DNA from: Nephromyces sp. MM_2019
Taxonomy: Eukaryota; Apicomplexa; Aconoidasida; Nephromycida
Reading direction: 5' to 3'
Length of the DNA stretch: 23,971 nt
Assembly (NCBI GenBank): GCA_015657535.1
Contig: JADHZB010000521.1
Coordinates: 1 to 23,971 of the forward strand
Shown here: piece by piece, positions 10,479 through 21,798 of the stretch
How positions within the stretch are numbered: the first letter of the stretch is position 1
Layout: each line of letters opens with the position of its first letter
The notes under the pieces: model-generated
Seen by the model: the letters and a program-made list of their open reading frames with translations, nothing else
Database searches by the model: none
What the model was told of the DNA's origin: nothing
Position numbers and translations under genes: made by a program

Positions 10479-13400
10479 ATGGGAAATTCGATGTTTCTTG
10501 CTTTAATTTTTGCTCTCATAGCTATTAATTATGGTAATGTCAGTGTGTTTTACTAATAAAACAAAAATTAAAGTAAATAAATAATTTCATATTTTAGGCT
10601 CTACAGCTTATCAAGAAAATCCCGACAGGTATACTAGTAGTACCTCGACTGAGGCCAGTTCTGATAGTGCAGGCAGTAAGCCTAATCAAACACTTAAAAC
10701 AGATTCTGTTAAAGAAAGTAAACTTAAGGGGATATTATCAGAAAATAACGAAACTGAGAGAATTATAAAGCCACTTAGTATAGGAGATATATTTGTAAAT
10801 AGTACAGAGTTCATCAATGAACCAGTTTTTTCTATAGATCCTCCAAGTGGATTAAATTATAAAATTATTAGGAGGAAATTGTATATAAAAAATAATTCAC
10901 CAGACTATGAGTATCGCATAAGATTAATTTTATCTGATCCAAAGTATGATGTGAATGGCTCATCGAGCCCCAGTCTGTTACAGGAAGATGTTCCAAAAGA
11001 GTTGTCTCCAACTTGTAACTCGACGTCCTTAACTAAGAATGTTGAAAGGTTTGAGCGTAGGCATCCCAGTTTTGATACAAGTTAGTAAATTTTCTTATGC
11101 TAGATTTATAATTCAGCTAATTGAGCTAACTAAGTCTTTTAATTTTTTTCGGTCAGTTACACTCTTGGTAAACCTTCAAGAAGGTATTTTGGATGATCCT
11201 GAGTTAGCTAAATTGATAAATTTAGGGGTGAATAACCTAAAGGACAGTATTAAAGGGTTTGGTAGTACCAATGCTAATTACGTACTAGTCAATGTTTTTA
11301 GAGTTTTAAGTATCATTTCCATAAGATTAACAAACTGTAAGTATTTAATTTTTGATATAAATTTTACTAATAATATCACTTTAAATTAAAAACTAAACAA
11401 CAGTTATATGGAAAGAAAATTCATGGGTCCTTAATATTGTCAATATATTTTTACAATCAATTGAAAAAAATATCGAATTTTGTGAAATACCTTTGGAAGT
11501 TGTAAGTTTTTAATCAATAAAGACTCTTAATTTACAGTATACACATTTTAACGAATTTAAAGTCTTTAGATGTGTCACAAAAAGATAAAACGATAATAAT
11601 ACAAAATCCGAATCTACCAAGTGAAGTAGCATCGGTTGAAGATGTGGAAGGTAAAATTGTGACATTGAATTTTCGTAAAGCTTAAAAAGTAAAAAAATTA
11701 TTATAATCTAAAAAACATTTGTTCGCAGATGCTGAGTTTTTTTGGAACATAGAATTGATAAATGCCAATAAAGTCTGGGAATATGGCGAAGTAGGATCCA
11801 GCAGTATTAAAGTGAGTCATGTAGTAAAAATTAAGATTTAAATGGATATGTCAGTTCATTCCAATTTTATTTATCTTTATTGTCTATTGTTATGGTTTAA
11901 TTAGGTGGCTGTAATAGATTCGGGTTTAGATATTGTCCACCCTGCGATTAGCTCTAATCTGTATAACAATCCAGACGAAACTTATAACAATTCTGACGAT
12001 GATAGTTAGTAAATTTCATTTGTGTAAAATTTAAGGCTACATAAAAAAATTTATTCTAAACAGACAATGGCTATGTCGATGATATATTTGGTTATAATTT
12101 TGCAACCCAAACCGCTTTTATAAATGATATCTCTGGTCATGGGACTCACGTTTCGGGTAATATATGATCTAATTTTTGCTTCCTGTTTTGAATTTATTTT
12201 ACATATATATTCAGGAATTATTGGTGGAAAGTTGGATGGCATATATCTTGGAGTATGCCCTGAAGTTTCAATAGCGACTTTATCCCATACAGATGCCGCT
12301 GGAAGAGTAATAATAATTTATAATATCTTAATAAAAATTCTTGCATATCTTAAGAAGCATATTGTTCTATTTTACGTACTACTATTAATCAGAGTGTTGC
12401 ATTTGCCGCATTAGCTGCTATAGCATACGCTGCCGAAATTAATTCATATGTAATAAGCTGTAGCTGGGGCACTAGTGATAGAATTTTGAGTCTTGAAACA
12501 GCTATGAAAAATCTTCAAAGCGCTCGAAATGGAAAAGGGATTCTAGTTATTGCAGCTGCGGGCAATGATGGAGTGAACAATGACTCATTTCCAATATATC
12601 CAGCCTCTTATGAAATGAAGAATGTGATTTCGTAAGCTACTTTTTGCGGTTCTCCAAAAAATTCATATTTCAAATTCATATTTCAAATTCTTTAGGGTTG
12701 GTGCTACAACAGAAAAAAATCTAATGGCTGATTTCAGCAATTATGGGGTAATTTCGGTAGACATAGCAGCACCTGGTGAAAAAATTTTATCAACTTTACC
12801 TGGCGGTTATGGGTATAAATCTGGCACATCGATGTCTACACCACATGTTACAGGTAGACTATTAGGTTGAGTTACATTTATAAGATCACACCGGGTGCTA
12901 ACATTTTTTATATAGATATCTATGAAAAAATTTCGTTAGAAATACTACGTCGACAAATTCTAGGTTAAATTTTCTTAAACATTTGTTGTTTATTAGGTGT
13001 GGCTGCATTGGTTTATTCCTTTATGCTGAAAAGGAGTTACGAACCTTATTACAATGAAATGAAAGGTATTTTACTCCATTCATCTAAAAGTTTAGAAAGT
13101 TTGGGTGGAAGAGTTAAATTTGGTGCACAAATAGATGCGTATTCAGCAATCCAGGTACATCATCTATTATCTATGGTCTGCAACGTAAACTAATAAATCC
13201 AACTTTTTTCATTTCAGAAAGCAGAACTTGGTGGAGTTTGGATAAATGTGGATTGCCAACATGTTGACTTCATTTTAGAACCATCTAAAGATACCATTGT
13301 TGACATTTCTATGTTAGGATTTGATGAAGGAACTTATTCGTAAGATTTAAGTCAATTTTGTAGTGTAACGATATTCTAACAGCTATTCAATTATTTTATA

Positions 13401-14199
13401 CCAGTGCAAAATTAAATGTACAAATCTTTCCAAGTGAAACGACTAGAGTAATAAATCCTATTGGTAAAATAGAAATACCTATATCAATCACTACTCAAAG
13501 TGATACAGAGAGGTCAAACATTATTTTGAACTCTACTTTTGTGTTACATAATCAACAAAGTATGTCCAACTCAAATTCATTAAGCCTATGCACATATAGC
13601 GATAATCCAAAAATACTCAAAAGTAATGTTCGAACTTTTAAAATATTAAACTATTGAAAACTGAAATTATATCTATATGTTCTTAGACCTATTACCAAAT
13701 AATAAAATGAGCAGCAACGCTACCATTGTTATTGCTTGCTCTGTTGGTGCTGCTGTAATCATTTCTATTTTATCATTCGTGGTATTTAAAAGGTAAAACC
13801 AAAAATTATTTCCTAGTTTCCTCATGTATTTTCCACAATTATTGCTATTAAATATAGATATAGGAAAAAAAGGTCAAAATCAGTACTCGAAGTGACCGAT
13901 TATCAACCTTATAATGAAAAAGAAGGTAAATCAAGATTTTTATTTTGATATTTAAGCGAATCAAGTATCAGTGTAGAAGAGTTATAAAACTTTTTTAAAT
14001 AAAAGTTATTGTTTTTCATTTGGTTTTTACTCCAGTAATTTATGAAGATAATGAAAATACTACAGTGATTTATGAAGATAATGAAAATACTACAGTGATT
14101 TATGAAGATAGTGAAAACATTCCTGTGACTTATGAAGATAATGAAAATACTCTAAATTATAGGAAAAGAAATTATGAAGTTGAGCAGGAATACTATTAA
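10479..14199 (+). CDS. Type I membrane subtilisin-like serine protease (SUB family), 17 exons
   Basis: Exons: 10479-10533, 10598-11080, 11157-11336, 11404-11501, 11563-11650, 11729-11811, 11905-12004, 12064-12156, 12215-12306, 12393-12631, 12696-12853, 12997-13154, 13218-13339, 13405-13622, 13687-13792, 13858-13925, 14036-14199 (stop TAA). All phases agree and give 834 residues. Residues 1 to about 19 are a hydrophobic signal peptide (MGNSMFLALIFALIAINYG). Residues 20 to about 325 are a long Ser/Asn-rich pro-region. The S8 catalytic domain follows, with Asp334 in VAVIDSGLD, His388 in GHGTHVSG, oxyanion Asn482 in AAAGNDG and Ser549 in GTSMSTPH. All active-site residues are present and each lies on its own exon. 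Residues 734-756 are a transmembrane helix (ATIVIACSVGAAVII..). The cytoplasmic tail has a KR-rich start, four 10-residue repeats (VIYEDNENTT) and a tyrosine-rich end. The plan matches secretory apicomplexan SUB2-like sheddases or processing proteases; that role is inference. Introns are 58-143 nt, mostly 58-93. Confidence 0.9.
14036..14152 (+). repeat. In-frame 30-bp coding repeat in the protease tail, about 4 copies
   Basis: Units of 30 bp in the last exon of the subtilisin gene encode V-I/T-Y-E-D-N/S-E-N-T/I-T/P. Copies one and two differ by one silent base, copy three has several changes, and copy four lacks its last codon. The repeat keeps the reading frame and places a Tyr-Glu-Asp motif every ten residues in the predicted cytoplasmic tail. 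Confidence 0.92.
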
Positions 14200-15517
14200 A
14201 ACTTAATAAATAATTTTAGCAACTCAACAAAATGCACCTCAATATAAATTAGGTAAATAGCTTTAACTTTTTTTGATACAAACAAGATTTTTTTACAGGT
14301 TTTAATAAAACAATTGACTAATGAGTTAAAAAAAGATTCTAAGTATAAAGTTCTAACAGTTTATTACTTAGAGCATTGTTATAATAATTAGTTGATATTA
14401 CTGTAAAAGTAATGAAAAGAGCATATTTGTCAAAATAAGTTGAAATTAAATCTTTAAAAAAAGTCATATTACATTATAAGTCATTATAAATTGACTTAAT
14501 TTACGCTATTTGATCATCAACTACAAAATGATTTACTAAATCTGTTTTTATATTTCTATTTACATATTCCATGAATGATCACACTTATTATTCTCAACAT
14601 AGAAAATGATTGCTTTACTCTTTTTGACAAACGAAGAAAAAGTACAGTAACAATAATCACTCTAGGTCTAGTTTGGCTTTAACTTAAAACTATTCTAAGT
14701 AATGATTGTTAACATATTGTAAACATAAAATAAACAAGTTTCATAAAATATGAAATTCTTTAAAACATGTCAAGAATTTACATAAACGATAAATCTTTCT
14801 TCCACCCTTTTACAAATTGTTTATCAAATATATTACACACATGATGATGATTTAAGATATCAAATAATTCTATTTATATTTTATTCTTTACAATGAATTT
14901 ATTCCAATACTCAAAAGAATAGTTTCAATTTTCTGAACTTGCTTATAAAGCTTGCTCAAATGATTCCAAAACTTTATAATATATAATACGCAATGATGAA
15001 GATGTAAATCATCTTCTTTGTATAATTCAGGTAAATATCATATACATGCATATAAGTACATTCACAATATATATATATCTATACATATTATTTGATATTC
15101 TTTACCTTCAATTTCTGGGCAAGAGTAGAACTGAATTATAGACCAGTTAAATACTCTAATCTTTGAAGGTTAAACCAAATTAATAATTATTATAATTGAG
15201 TAACTAAGTTACCTATAGTTTCTCTCTTTATAGTTGTTATACAATTATCTATTTTACCTTGACCATTAGTATAAATTAGAAAATTCACTATAACTTCAAC
15301 ACAAATAACATATAAATATATATATATATGTTTATATATATTAGTAGATTCACCTTCTGTAACCCTAGACCTAAGAATTAAAATTGATTAATACCTTATT
15401 TGAATCTTATATATTCACTCATATAGCAGATTACCTTACCTAGTTGCTAAATATTCACTTGATTCTTAACCTTATTTTTTATGATTTCTCTACAGAAACA
15501 ATTACTATGTATCTATA
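14200..15517. other. Intergenic, AT-rich, no gene recognised
   Basis: About 1.3 kb between the subtilisin gene and the mitochondrial ribosomal protein gene. It holds short TA microsatellites near 15068 and 15314 but no coding frame. An acceptor-like TTTTAG at about 14219 followed by a short open stretch could be an alternative last exon of the protease, but I found no good matching donor. Confidence 0.55.
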
Positions 15518-16513
15518 ATGTGTTTGAGCAATCAAAAACACCTCATTAAGCACTTTCTCTTTTTTCTAAACATTTCACAAGTTGCTCGAGGATTTTCCCA
15601 AAAGAAACCCATTGATTTAATTGGGGTAAATGTGAAACCAAAATTAGCTTTTGATAGATTTAAATTAGATTTATCATCGCAGATCGAGTCATTTCAAACT
15701 ACTCACTTCCTCAAATCACAAAGTCAGTCAATGCAGGATAATCCAATCAACAATATAGAAAATGACAACCTCTTACCCCCAAACGGCCATGTATTCCCTC
15801 ATATTAATTCATTTAAGTTACCTTTTAGTAACAAGGTATATGAGGACAGAAATTACAGGCCCTCGGCAACACGAAAACGTTCTCGATCCAGAGTATGTAA
15901 CATTACAACTACTAACGACGAGTTGGAAATCAGAAAACATTACGAGCGACAAAGAGAGTTAATTGATAAATGTTCCCTGTTATCTTCTGGGGAGATTCCT
16001 GATTCTTTGCTTAGGCATCAAGTTATTATAAATGGATTGGACTCTCTCGAATATTTACAGTATAATTTTCTCTGGTTTTTTAGTGTATTTAAGCCTTTAA
16101 TCATATTTGACAAGTTTTTTAAAGAAAATGGGATCGAAAAACTTGATGAGCCCAAGATTTTTAATGATAAAATATTTAAAGAAAGTTCAATAAATTTTTT
16201 AAACACAACATCCGAATTGGAAACCAAGATCCCAAAGGGAGTAACGGCTAAAATAAACAGCACCAACAAAAAGACAATTTCTGATGGCACTCTCCCAAGT
16301 TATAAGATTCAAATCATATCACAAGGTGGAGGTCTCTCCGCTCAAGCATCTTCTACCGGTACTGCCATTGCAAGAACTATTCTTAATCTATATCCTTTCC
16401 TCCGATACCCATTTAAGCACACTGGTCTACTTAGAATTGATTCACGCAATGTTGAGCGTAAAAAGGTGGGGCTTAAAAAATCTAGGAAAGCTCCACAATT
16501 TAGTAAACGTTGA
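15518..16513 (+). CDS. Mitochondrial small-subunit ribosomal protein uS9m
   Basis: Single open frame of 331 residues, ATG at 15518, stop TGA. The C-terminal third matches ribosomal protein S9 closely. QGGGLSAQA at residues 269-277 corresponds to the conserved GGG-S-GQA loop, then GTAIARTIL, then LLRIDSRNVERKKVGLKK and the C-terminal end RKAPQFSKR (residues 323-331), the tail that reaches the decoding site in ribosomes. The N-terminal 200 residues are an extension with a basic, hydrophobic start (MCLSNQKHLIKHFLFFL..) compatible with an organelle-targeting presequence, followed by an Arg/Lys-rich part near residues 112-125. The usual GRRK motif of the first S9 strand is not evident. Mitochondrial rather than plastid destination is inference from the extension type. 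An upstream exon ending near 15494 (ACAG) is possible but not needed. No intron is evident, unlike most neighbours. Confidence 0.87.
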   Translation: MCLSNQKHLIKHFLFFLNISQVARGFSQKKPIDLIGVNVKPKLAFDRFKLDLSSQIESFQTTHFLKSQSQSMQDNPINNIENDNLLPPNGHVFPHINSFKLPFSNKVYEDRNYRPSATRKRSRSRVCNITTTNDELEIRKHYERQRELIDKCSLLSSGEIPDSLLRHQVIINGLDSLEYLQYNFLWFFSVFKPLIIFDKFFKENGIEKLDEPKIFNDKIFKESSINFLNTTSELETKIPKGVTAKINSTNKKTISDGTLPSYKIQIISQGGGLSAQASSTGTAIARTILNLYPFLRYPFKHTGLLRIDSRNVERKKVGLKKSRKAPQFSKR

Positions 16514-18121
16514 CATATTTTAACAATTTCAAAAGTTTTTTGTGTTGAAGATTTCCTTTTTATGTATAATATACTGATAGTTTAAAAGTGAATTTACTAG
16601 ATTAGCAATTCAATTTATTTTGAAATACCCCCTCTAAAACAAAACTAAATTGTAAACATAATACTTTCTAAAAAAATAATATTGTACAAGATTTTGATTC
16701 TATGATTTCTCAGATTGTAATTTTACCCGATTTTAATAATAAACAATATATAGTTTTCATAATAAAATATTTCCCAGTACATATATCAAGTATAAATAAA
16801 CAACTAAAAATTGATTTAACCATCTCTGAATCATTTCTTAGATAATTCTAAAAAAATAATCAAGTAACGATGATAGTTTTAATAGTAAATAATATTATAA
16901 ACTTAGCCTATTAAAAACACTTGGCAGCTCACACACATCGTTTGTATGCATGTGATATATACATATCTCATCAAATAGAAATGTAGCAACTAGTAAAAGC
17001 TAAATAAAAACTAACTCAAATGTATAGTTTATATATCCTAAGTGTGTTTGCAGGTTTGAAATTTAAAACATTATGAATGTGTTGAGCTCTAATAACAAAT
17101 TAATATAATTAAGTTTGAGTGTATAATATTTAGGCTTATATATATATATATATACATAGCATAGATGGAACTTTTTTTTAGTGTCTAGACATGTAAATAA
17201 ATAAAACATACAAATATAAACGTATGAAATAAAAAAATAAGTAAAACATACTGATATCAAAATCAATACCTATGTTTTAAAGATTATATGGATTCATCAA
17301 ATATCTGTACATTTTTGTAAAACATACACTTTTAGCACGTAAATTATGTTCTACAAACTAGTTTTGGATTGTTAAACAACACAATGCTGCATTGATTATA
17401 AAAAAAACCTTACACACAAATAAACATTAGGATGTTGTAGGTCCCTACAAAGGTGAAATGTATATAGAAATAATTGTTTTCCTACAAAAGTTTGTATTTA
17501 TAGTAATAATTATTCTATAGTGCTGGTTACGGCAACTGAAAACACTTGCTAAACAATTCACCCAGTTTTATTACATCTTTGCCTATTTCTTTCTCTTTAC
17601 ACACTCACACATCAATCCATATGTTAGGTATAAGTTAATGATAAAGGTGTGTGCTTTGTATATATAAAACCCCCCCATAAAAAAAGATCCAAAAAATGCT
17701 ACATATATATGCATATAATATTACTTAGTGCAAAGATAACATATCTAACTACAAATTTAAAAAAAAAAAATCGACACTTGAATTTATTCTCTTTTTTAAC
17801 CCTTATAATATATAAATCAACAAGATTCCTATAATTTATATATAGACATAAACATCAATTTTCCTTATAAAACCTTTTAGTTAAACACTTTGACAGAGAA
17901 AGATTCCACAAAGGATTATAAATATAATAATTTTTAGTTGTGTAAGAATACGACATCAAATTTTTATGATTCTTATAAGTTATTTTTCCAAACACAAATA
18001 TATATAATTATTACTCTCAAGAAACTTAAGTCTCATATACACATACCCAACTACTTATCCAATTCTTTTTATGGATTAAAAATAAAGATATTTAAATAAC
18101 AATTCAATAGAATTAACAAAA
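16514..18121. other. Intergenic, very AT-rich, no gene recognised
   Basis: 1.6 kb between the uS9m gene and the C2-like gene. A TA microsatellite lies at about 17138-17154 and short A-runs near 17760. The open frames here (for example 17063-17266 on the minus strand, 17649-17834 on the plus) are low-complexity Ile/Tyr/Lys-rich and show no domain. Confidence 0.6.
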
Positions 18122-20289
18122 ATGGGTCCTACTAAGGAGGACAACTTTACACCATTTTTTGAAGTACTTGTACATTGTTTAAAAGATGAAGGTAATTTAA
18201 AGAGGCGCTACATCAAGGTAATCCATGTCTAGCACCAAGAGTGCTTATAGTTAGGGAAAATTTGGCTTACACACTTACAGTTGTACACATATAGTAATAC
18301 ACTTATATTTACACACATATAGTTACAAACTTTATAATTACACAATTGTTTACACAATTGTTATAGTTACACACTCAGAGTTAATAATTTATAGCTCCAT
18401 GAGTCACACACTCGGGGCCAAACGCTTTTAATAGTTACATAGATACACACTTAATAGCTATACATTTATGGTTGCGCATCTTTATATTCTCAACCCTAAC
18501 ACACACTTTCATATTTTGTATATAAATATATATATATATATAGATATAAATCAATTTAGATTAAATACACCCCATAATATGATTTATTTACACATACACA
18601 GACTCAAATTTTATTTTATTTTTATCTAATATCCATATATTAGCTATATAAATCGATGCATATTATAAAACACACGCATCATAATATATATCTGTTTCAA
18701 TAAATTATACCTTATTATGTAAATTTTTTACACACGTTTTAATAATATTTATATATTTCAGATACTTACAAATGATAAAAAATACCGAACATCTGCTAGA
18801 ACTGATAAAAATTGGATGCAATTTTTCATATTATCACTTCCAGTATGTGTGTGTGTGTGTATGTTTGTACTTTAAATATAATTTTACATGTTCTTGTTTC
18901 TGTGTATGTATGTTATTTACTACACACACATATATATATATATATATATAACAACGTATTTATTATATGATCCCAATATTTTCTAACTTTATTTTCAAAT
19001 TTAGTATTTATATCTTAATTAAACTATAATAATTTAGACATACACACACAAACATATATATTCTTATTTGTATAACAACAGAAAAATAAAAAATTAAGAA
19101 TAGAAATATGTCAGGAAAATAACTTAACAAACACCAAGTTAACCTCCTTCGCAATTAACTGCCATGAGCTTATTGTAAGTCACACACACAAACACATCCA
19201 CTCAATACATTTATAAATTTTTGACACACGCCATCTTACACATTTTTTGATGAATCTAACACACATTGTGTATAGAAACTTGGGAGATTAAATATTCATG
19301 TACAAGCTAATTATATTTTATTTATATATAGGCTGGGCTTAAGAGTTTCTTTGATGAAGAAATCGACACAGAATTTGGCACTTTAAAAATTCAAATCATA
19401 CCCATATTGGTAATTAATTTTATACACATTAAACATAGTTTACACACACATATATACACCCCTTCACTTGAATAAATACTCATACCCCTTTATTTGAATA
19501 CAACCTCACATCCCTTAACTTAAATACACATACATACCTACCCCTTTACTTGAATAATACACACACACATATTTAATTAAATATACATTTCAGTCTAGGA
19601 AACGTATGATGAAGGTTGTAAATAAGGATATTATTGAAGCAATCCAAGGGTAATTATATATAGAAAAAGCTACATACTCCCTCTCCCCTCCCCACTACAC
19701 ACACACAGACACATAAATATTTTTTATTTTATTTTTTAACAGAAGTGAGATAGATATTCAAAACCCAGAATATTCATATTATCCATCACCAAGTGCATTA
19801 GAAACATCTTTAACACACACAAAAGATTTTAATAGTGAAGATATGATTTATAACAATTATGAAGATGAAGGTGCATATTTTCAATATATGGCACCAAGTA
19901 TACAAACAGATGAAAAAGAAGAAATTGGCATAGAAATAGAAGAAAAATATGATAATGAAAATGAAGATAAACAATATAATTTACAAAGTGGTTTAGATGA
20001 TATATATAAAAGTTTTGATGATAGTGAAGAGGAACCTGAAGAAGAAGCAATTACATACACACCAAAACCTCGATTTTCTGGTGGTTATATACCAAGTGAA
20101 ACTAAACATTTCCAACCACTAAGAGATGGTATATTCTTTATTAAAAATAAAAAATTAGAAGATTTAGATGTGTATATATACCCTCTATTACATGAAGACT
20201 ATTATATGCCTGATTATACTAACAATTTTAGACCAATTGATAATTACAAGGGTGCCTATTGGCATAAATATACTGATACTGCGGCATAA
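18122..20289 (+). CDS. C2-domain-like protein with acidic C-terminal half (6 exons)
   Basis: Exons 18122-18217, 18762-18842, 19082-19174, 19332-19409, 19594-19649 and 19743-20289 (stop TAA) join in phase to give 316 residues. Residues about 10-116 read like a C2 beta-sandwich: FFEVLVHCLKDEG, RRYIKI, KYRTSARTDKNWMQFFIL, KLRIEICQ, SFAINCHELI and GTLKIQIIPI, the usual strand order. Several acidic positions that bind calcium in classical C2 domains are absent, so calcium dependence is doubtful. Residues 117-240 are acidic and probably disordered, rich in E, D, Y and N. The last 70 residues contain PKPRFSGGYIPSE and aromatic-rich stretches ending WHKYTDTAA, perhaps a second conserved segment. Function unknown; membrane or pellicle association is a guess from the C2-like fold. 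Introns are 144-544 nt and full of CA/TA microsatellites, unlike those of the protease gene. Confidence 0.75.
18270..18480. repeat. Degenerate ATAGTTACACACTTA-type repeat in intron
   Basis: Loosely repeated motif with cores such as TATAGTTACA and ATAGTTACACAC, spaced 20-40 bp, in the first intron of the C2-like gene. It includes the direct doublet ACACAATTGTTTACACAATTGT near 18341-18362. Copies are too diverged to give a clear period. Confidence 0.55.
19457..19560. repeat. CCCCTTTACTTGAATA-type repeat in intron
   Basis: Four diverged copies of (A)CCCCTT-ACTTGAATA with spacers of CA-rich sequence, about 25-45 bp apart, in the intron between exons 19332-19409 and 19594-19649 of the C2-like gene. 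Confidence 0.7.
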
Positions 20290-20625
20290 GTTTATGTGTG
20301 TCTATGTGTGTGTGTCTATATGTGTGTGTTTATGTGTGTGTGTCTATGTGTGTATATATATATGTAGTAAAGGGGATGGGTAGGTAAGTTTTGTGTGTTT
20401 AGTTTATTTTTTGGAGAGAGTAGGTTGTTTGTTTTTTTTTTTAATGGGAGAGGGGTATTATTATTATTATATATATAGTTATGATTATTTGTTAATTATA
20501 TAGATATATAAATGTGTTATAGTATACCTTTTTTTATTGTTGTTTTTATACATATACATACTTGTAATAGTTATGTATATATTACAATTGAAAAAAAAAA
20601 TATACATACACAATTTACAATAGAT

Positions 20626-20656
<31 letters not shown>

Positions 20657-20663
20657 CTTTAGC

Positions 20664-20827
20664 AATTGATCATACATATTTACATCCACACATTTAATAA
20701 TTGATCATACACATATATATATATATATACACACACACTTAATAATTGATCATACATATATTCATACACACTTTTAATAATTGATCATACATATATATAT
20801 ACACAAACATTTAATAATTGATAAAAC
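20664..20827. repeat. Five spaced AATTGATCATAC cores
   Basis: Cores at 20664-20675, 20699-20710, 20744-20755, 20779-20790 and a diverged fifth (AATTGATAAAAC) at 20816-20827, spaced 35, 45, 35 and 37 bp. Each of the last four is preceded by TTAAT or CTTAAT and separated by TA/CA tracts. Each intact core contains the palindrome TGATCA. Confidence 0.85.
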
Positions 20828-21115
20828 ATATAAATTTTCTCCTCTCACTTTTAATCACTTATTCAAAGTAATTTTATATACGCTATAAACAATTAACTAC
20901 TATTATTATATATATATATACTTTTTGATATTTCTGCATATATTGATGTGTGTATGTATTGGTATATATATTTATCATACAAAAAATAATAAATATGTTA
21001 TTTTTAGTTTTCAAGTAATTGATTTAATTTTCATTTAGATTTGGTATTTTTATTTTATAAGATAATCATGTACAATTTATAGAATTTTTATTTTTATAGT
21101 TTATATGATACACTT

Positions 21116-21147
<32 letters not shown>

Positions 21148-21235
21148 CCTTACACATATATATACTCACACACACCGCCACATAAATACAAATAACCAAA
21201 TATGCAAGCAACATAGATACAATCCAATAGACTAT

Positions 21236-21375
21236 GTACACACAATCAACTAAAAAATTTTCAATGAATCATGTAACTAATTTATACACAATCAAAATAA
21301 GCATCGTACACACAATCAAATAAGGATCGCACAAACCATAGAATTATTAAGACACACATAATCAAATAAGCAACA
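21236..21375. repeat. Degenerate ACACAATCAAATAAGCATCG repeat
   Basis: Four or more imperfect copies of ACACAATCAA(A/C)TAAG with variants GCATCG, GGATCG and GCAACA after it, 26-60 bp apart, within the convergent intergenic region. Confidence 0.65.
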
Positions 21376-21710
21376 TATATACACCTATATATACACACAG
21401 ACATGCACACACATAAAGCTTGTTATACAAAGAATTGATTTTTGAAGAATTTATGTACATATTTTATCATGTTTATCTTTAGATATATGTAATATTATTT
21501 GAGAACTATTTCCTCAGTCATTTTATTAGTTTTTACTATTTAAAGGCACACACACACACATATATATTTATATATAAATATAAATATATATATTTATTTA
21601 CACATAATATGTAATAAATACATACTTTTGTCAAAATTTTATTTTAATTTTGAAAATTTATTATTAAAATTTATGTGTGTGTATTTGTTTGAGTGCATGT
21701 ATGTTTGTAT

Positions 21711-21798
21711 GTATGTATATGCACGTTTATGTGTATGTATGTATATGCACGTTTATGTGTATGTATGTATATGCACGTTTATGTGTATGTGTTATATA
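21711..21798. repeat. 26-bp minisatellite (GCACGTTTATGTGTATGTAT..)
   Basis: GCACGTTTATG recurs at 21721, 21747 and 21773 with exact 26-bp spacing, and a detached copy occurs at 21846. The flanks are TATG/TGTA-rich. The Tyr/Val/Cys-rich open frames here are products of the repeat. Confidence 0.85.

Noticed and set aside
12051..12242. Minus-strand frame of 63 residues inside the protease gene
   Set aside because: It overlaps exons 8 and 9 of the subtilisin, which carry the catalytic His motif on the other strand.
14178..14260. Possible alternative last exon of the protease (acceptor near 14219, open to a TAG near 14260)
   Set aside because: The only donor-like site (GTTGAG at 14178) is poor, and the stop at 14197 gives a complete protein. 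Kept as a remark only.
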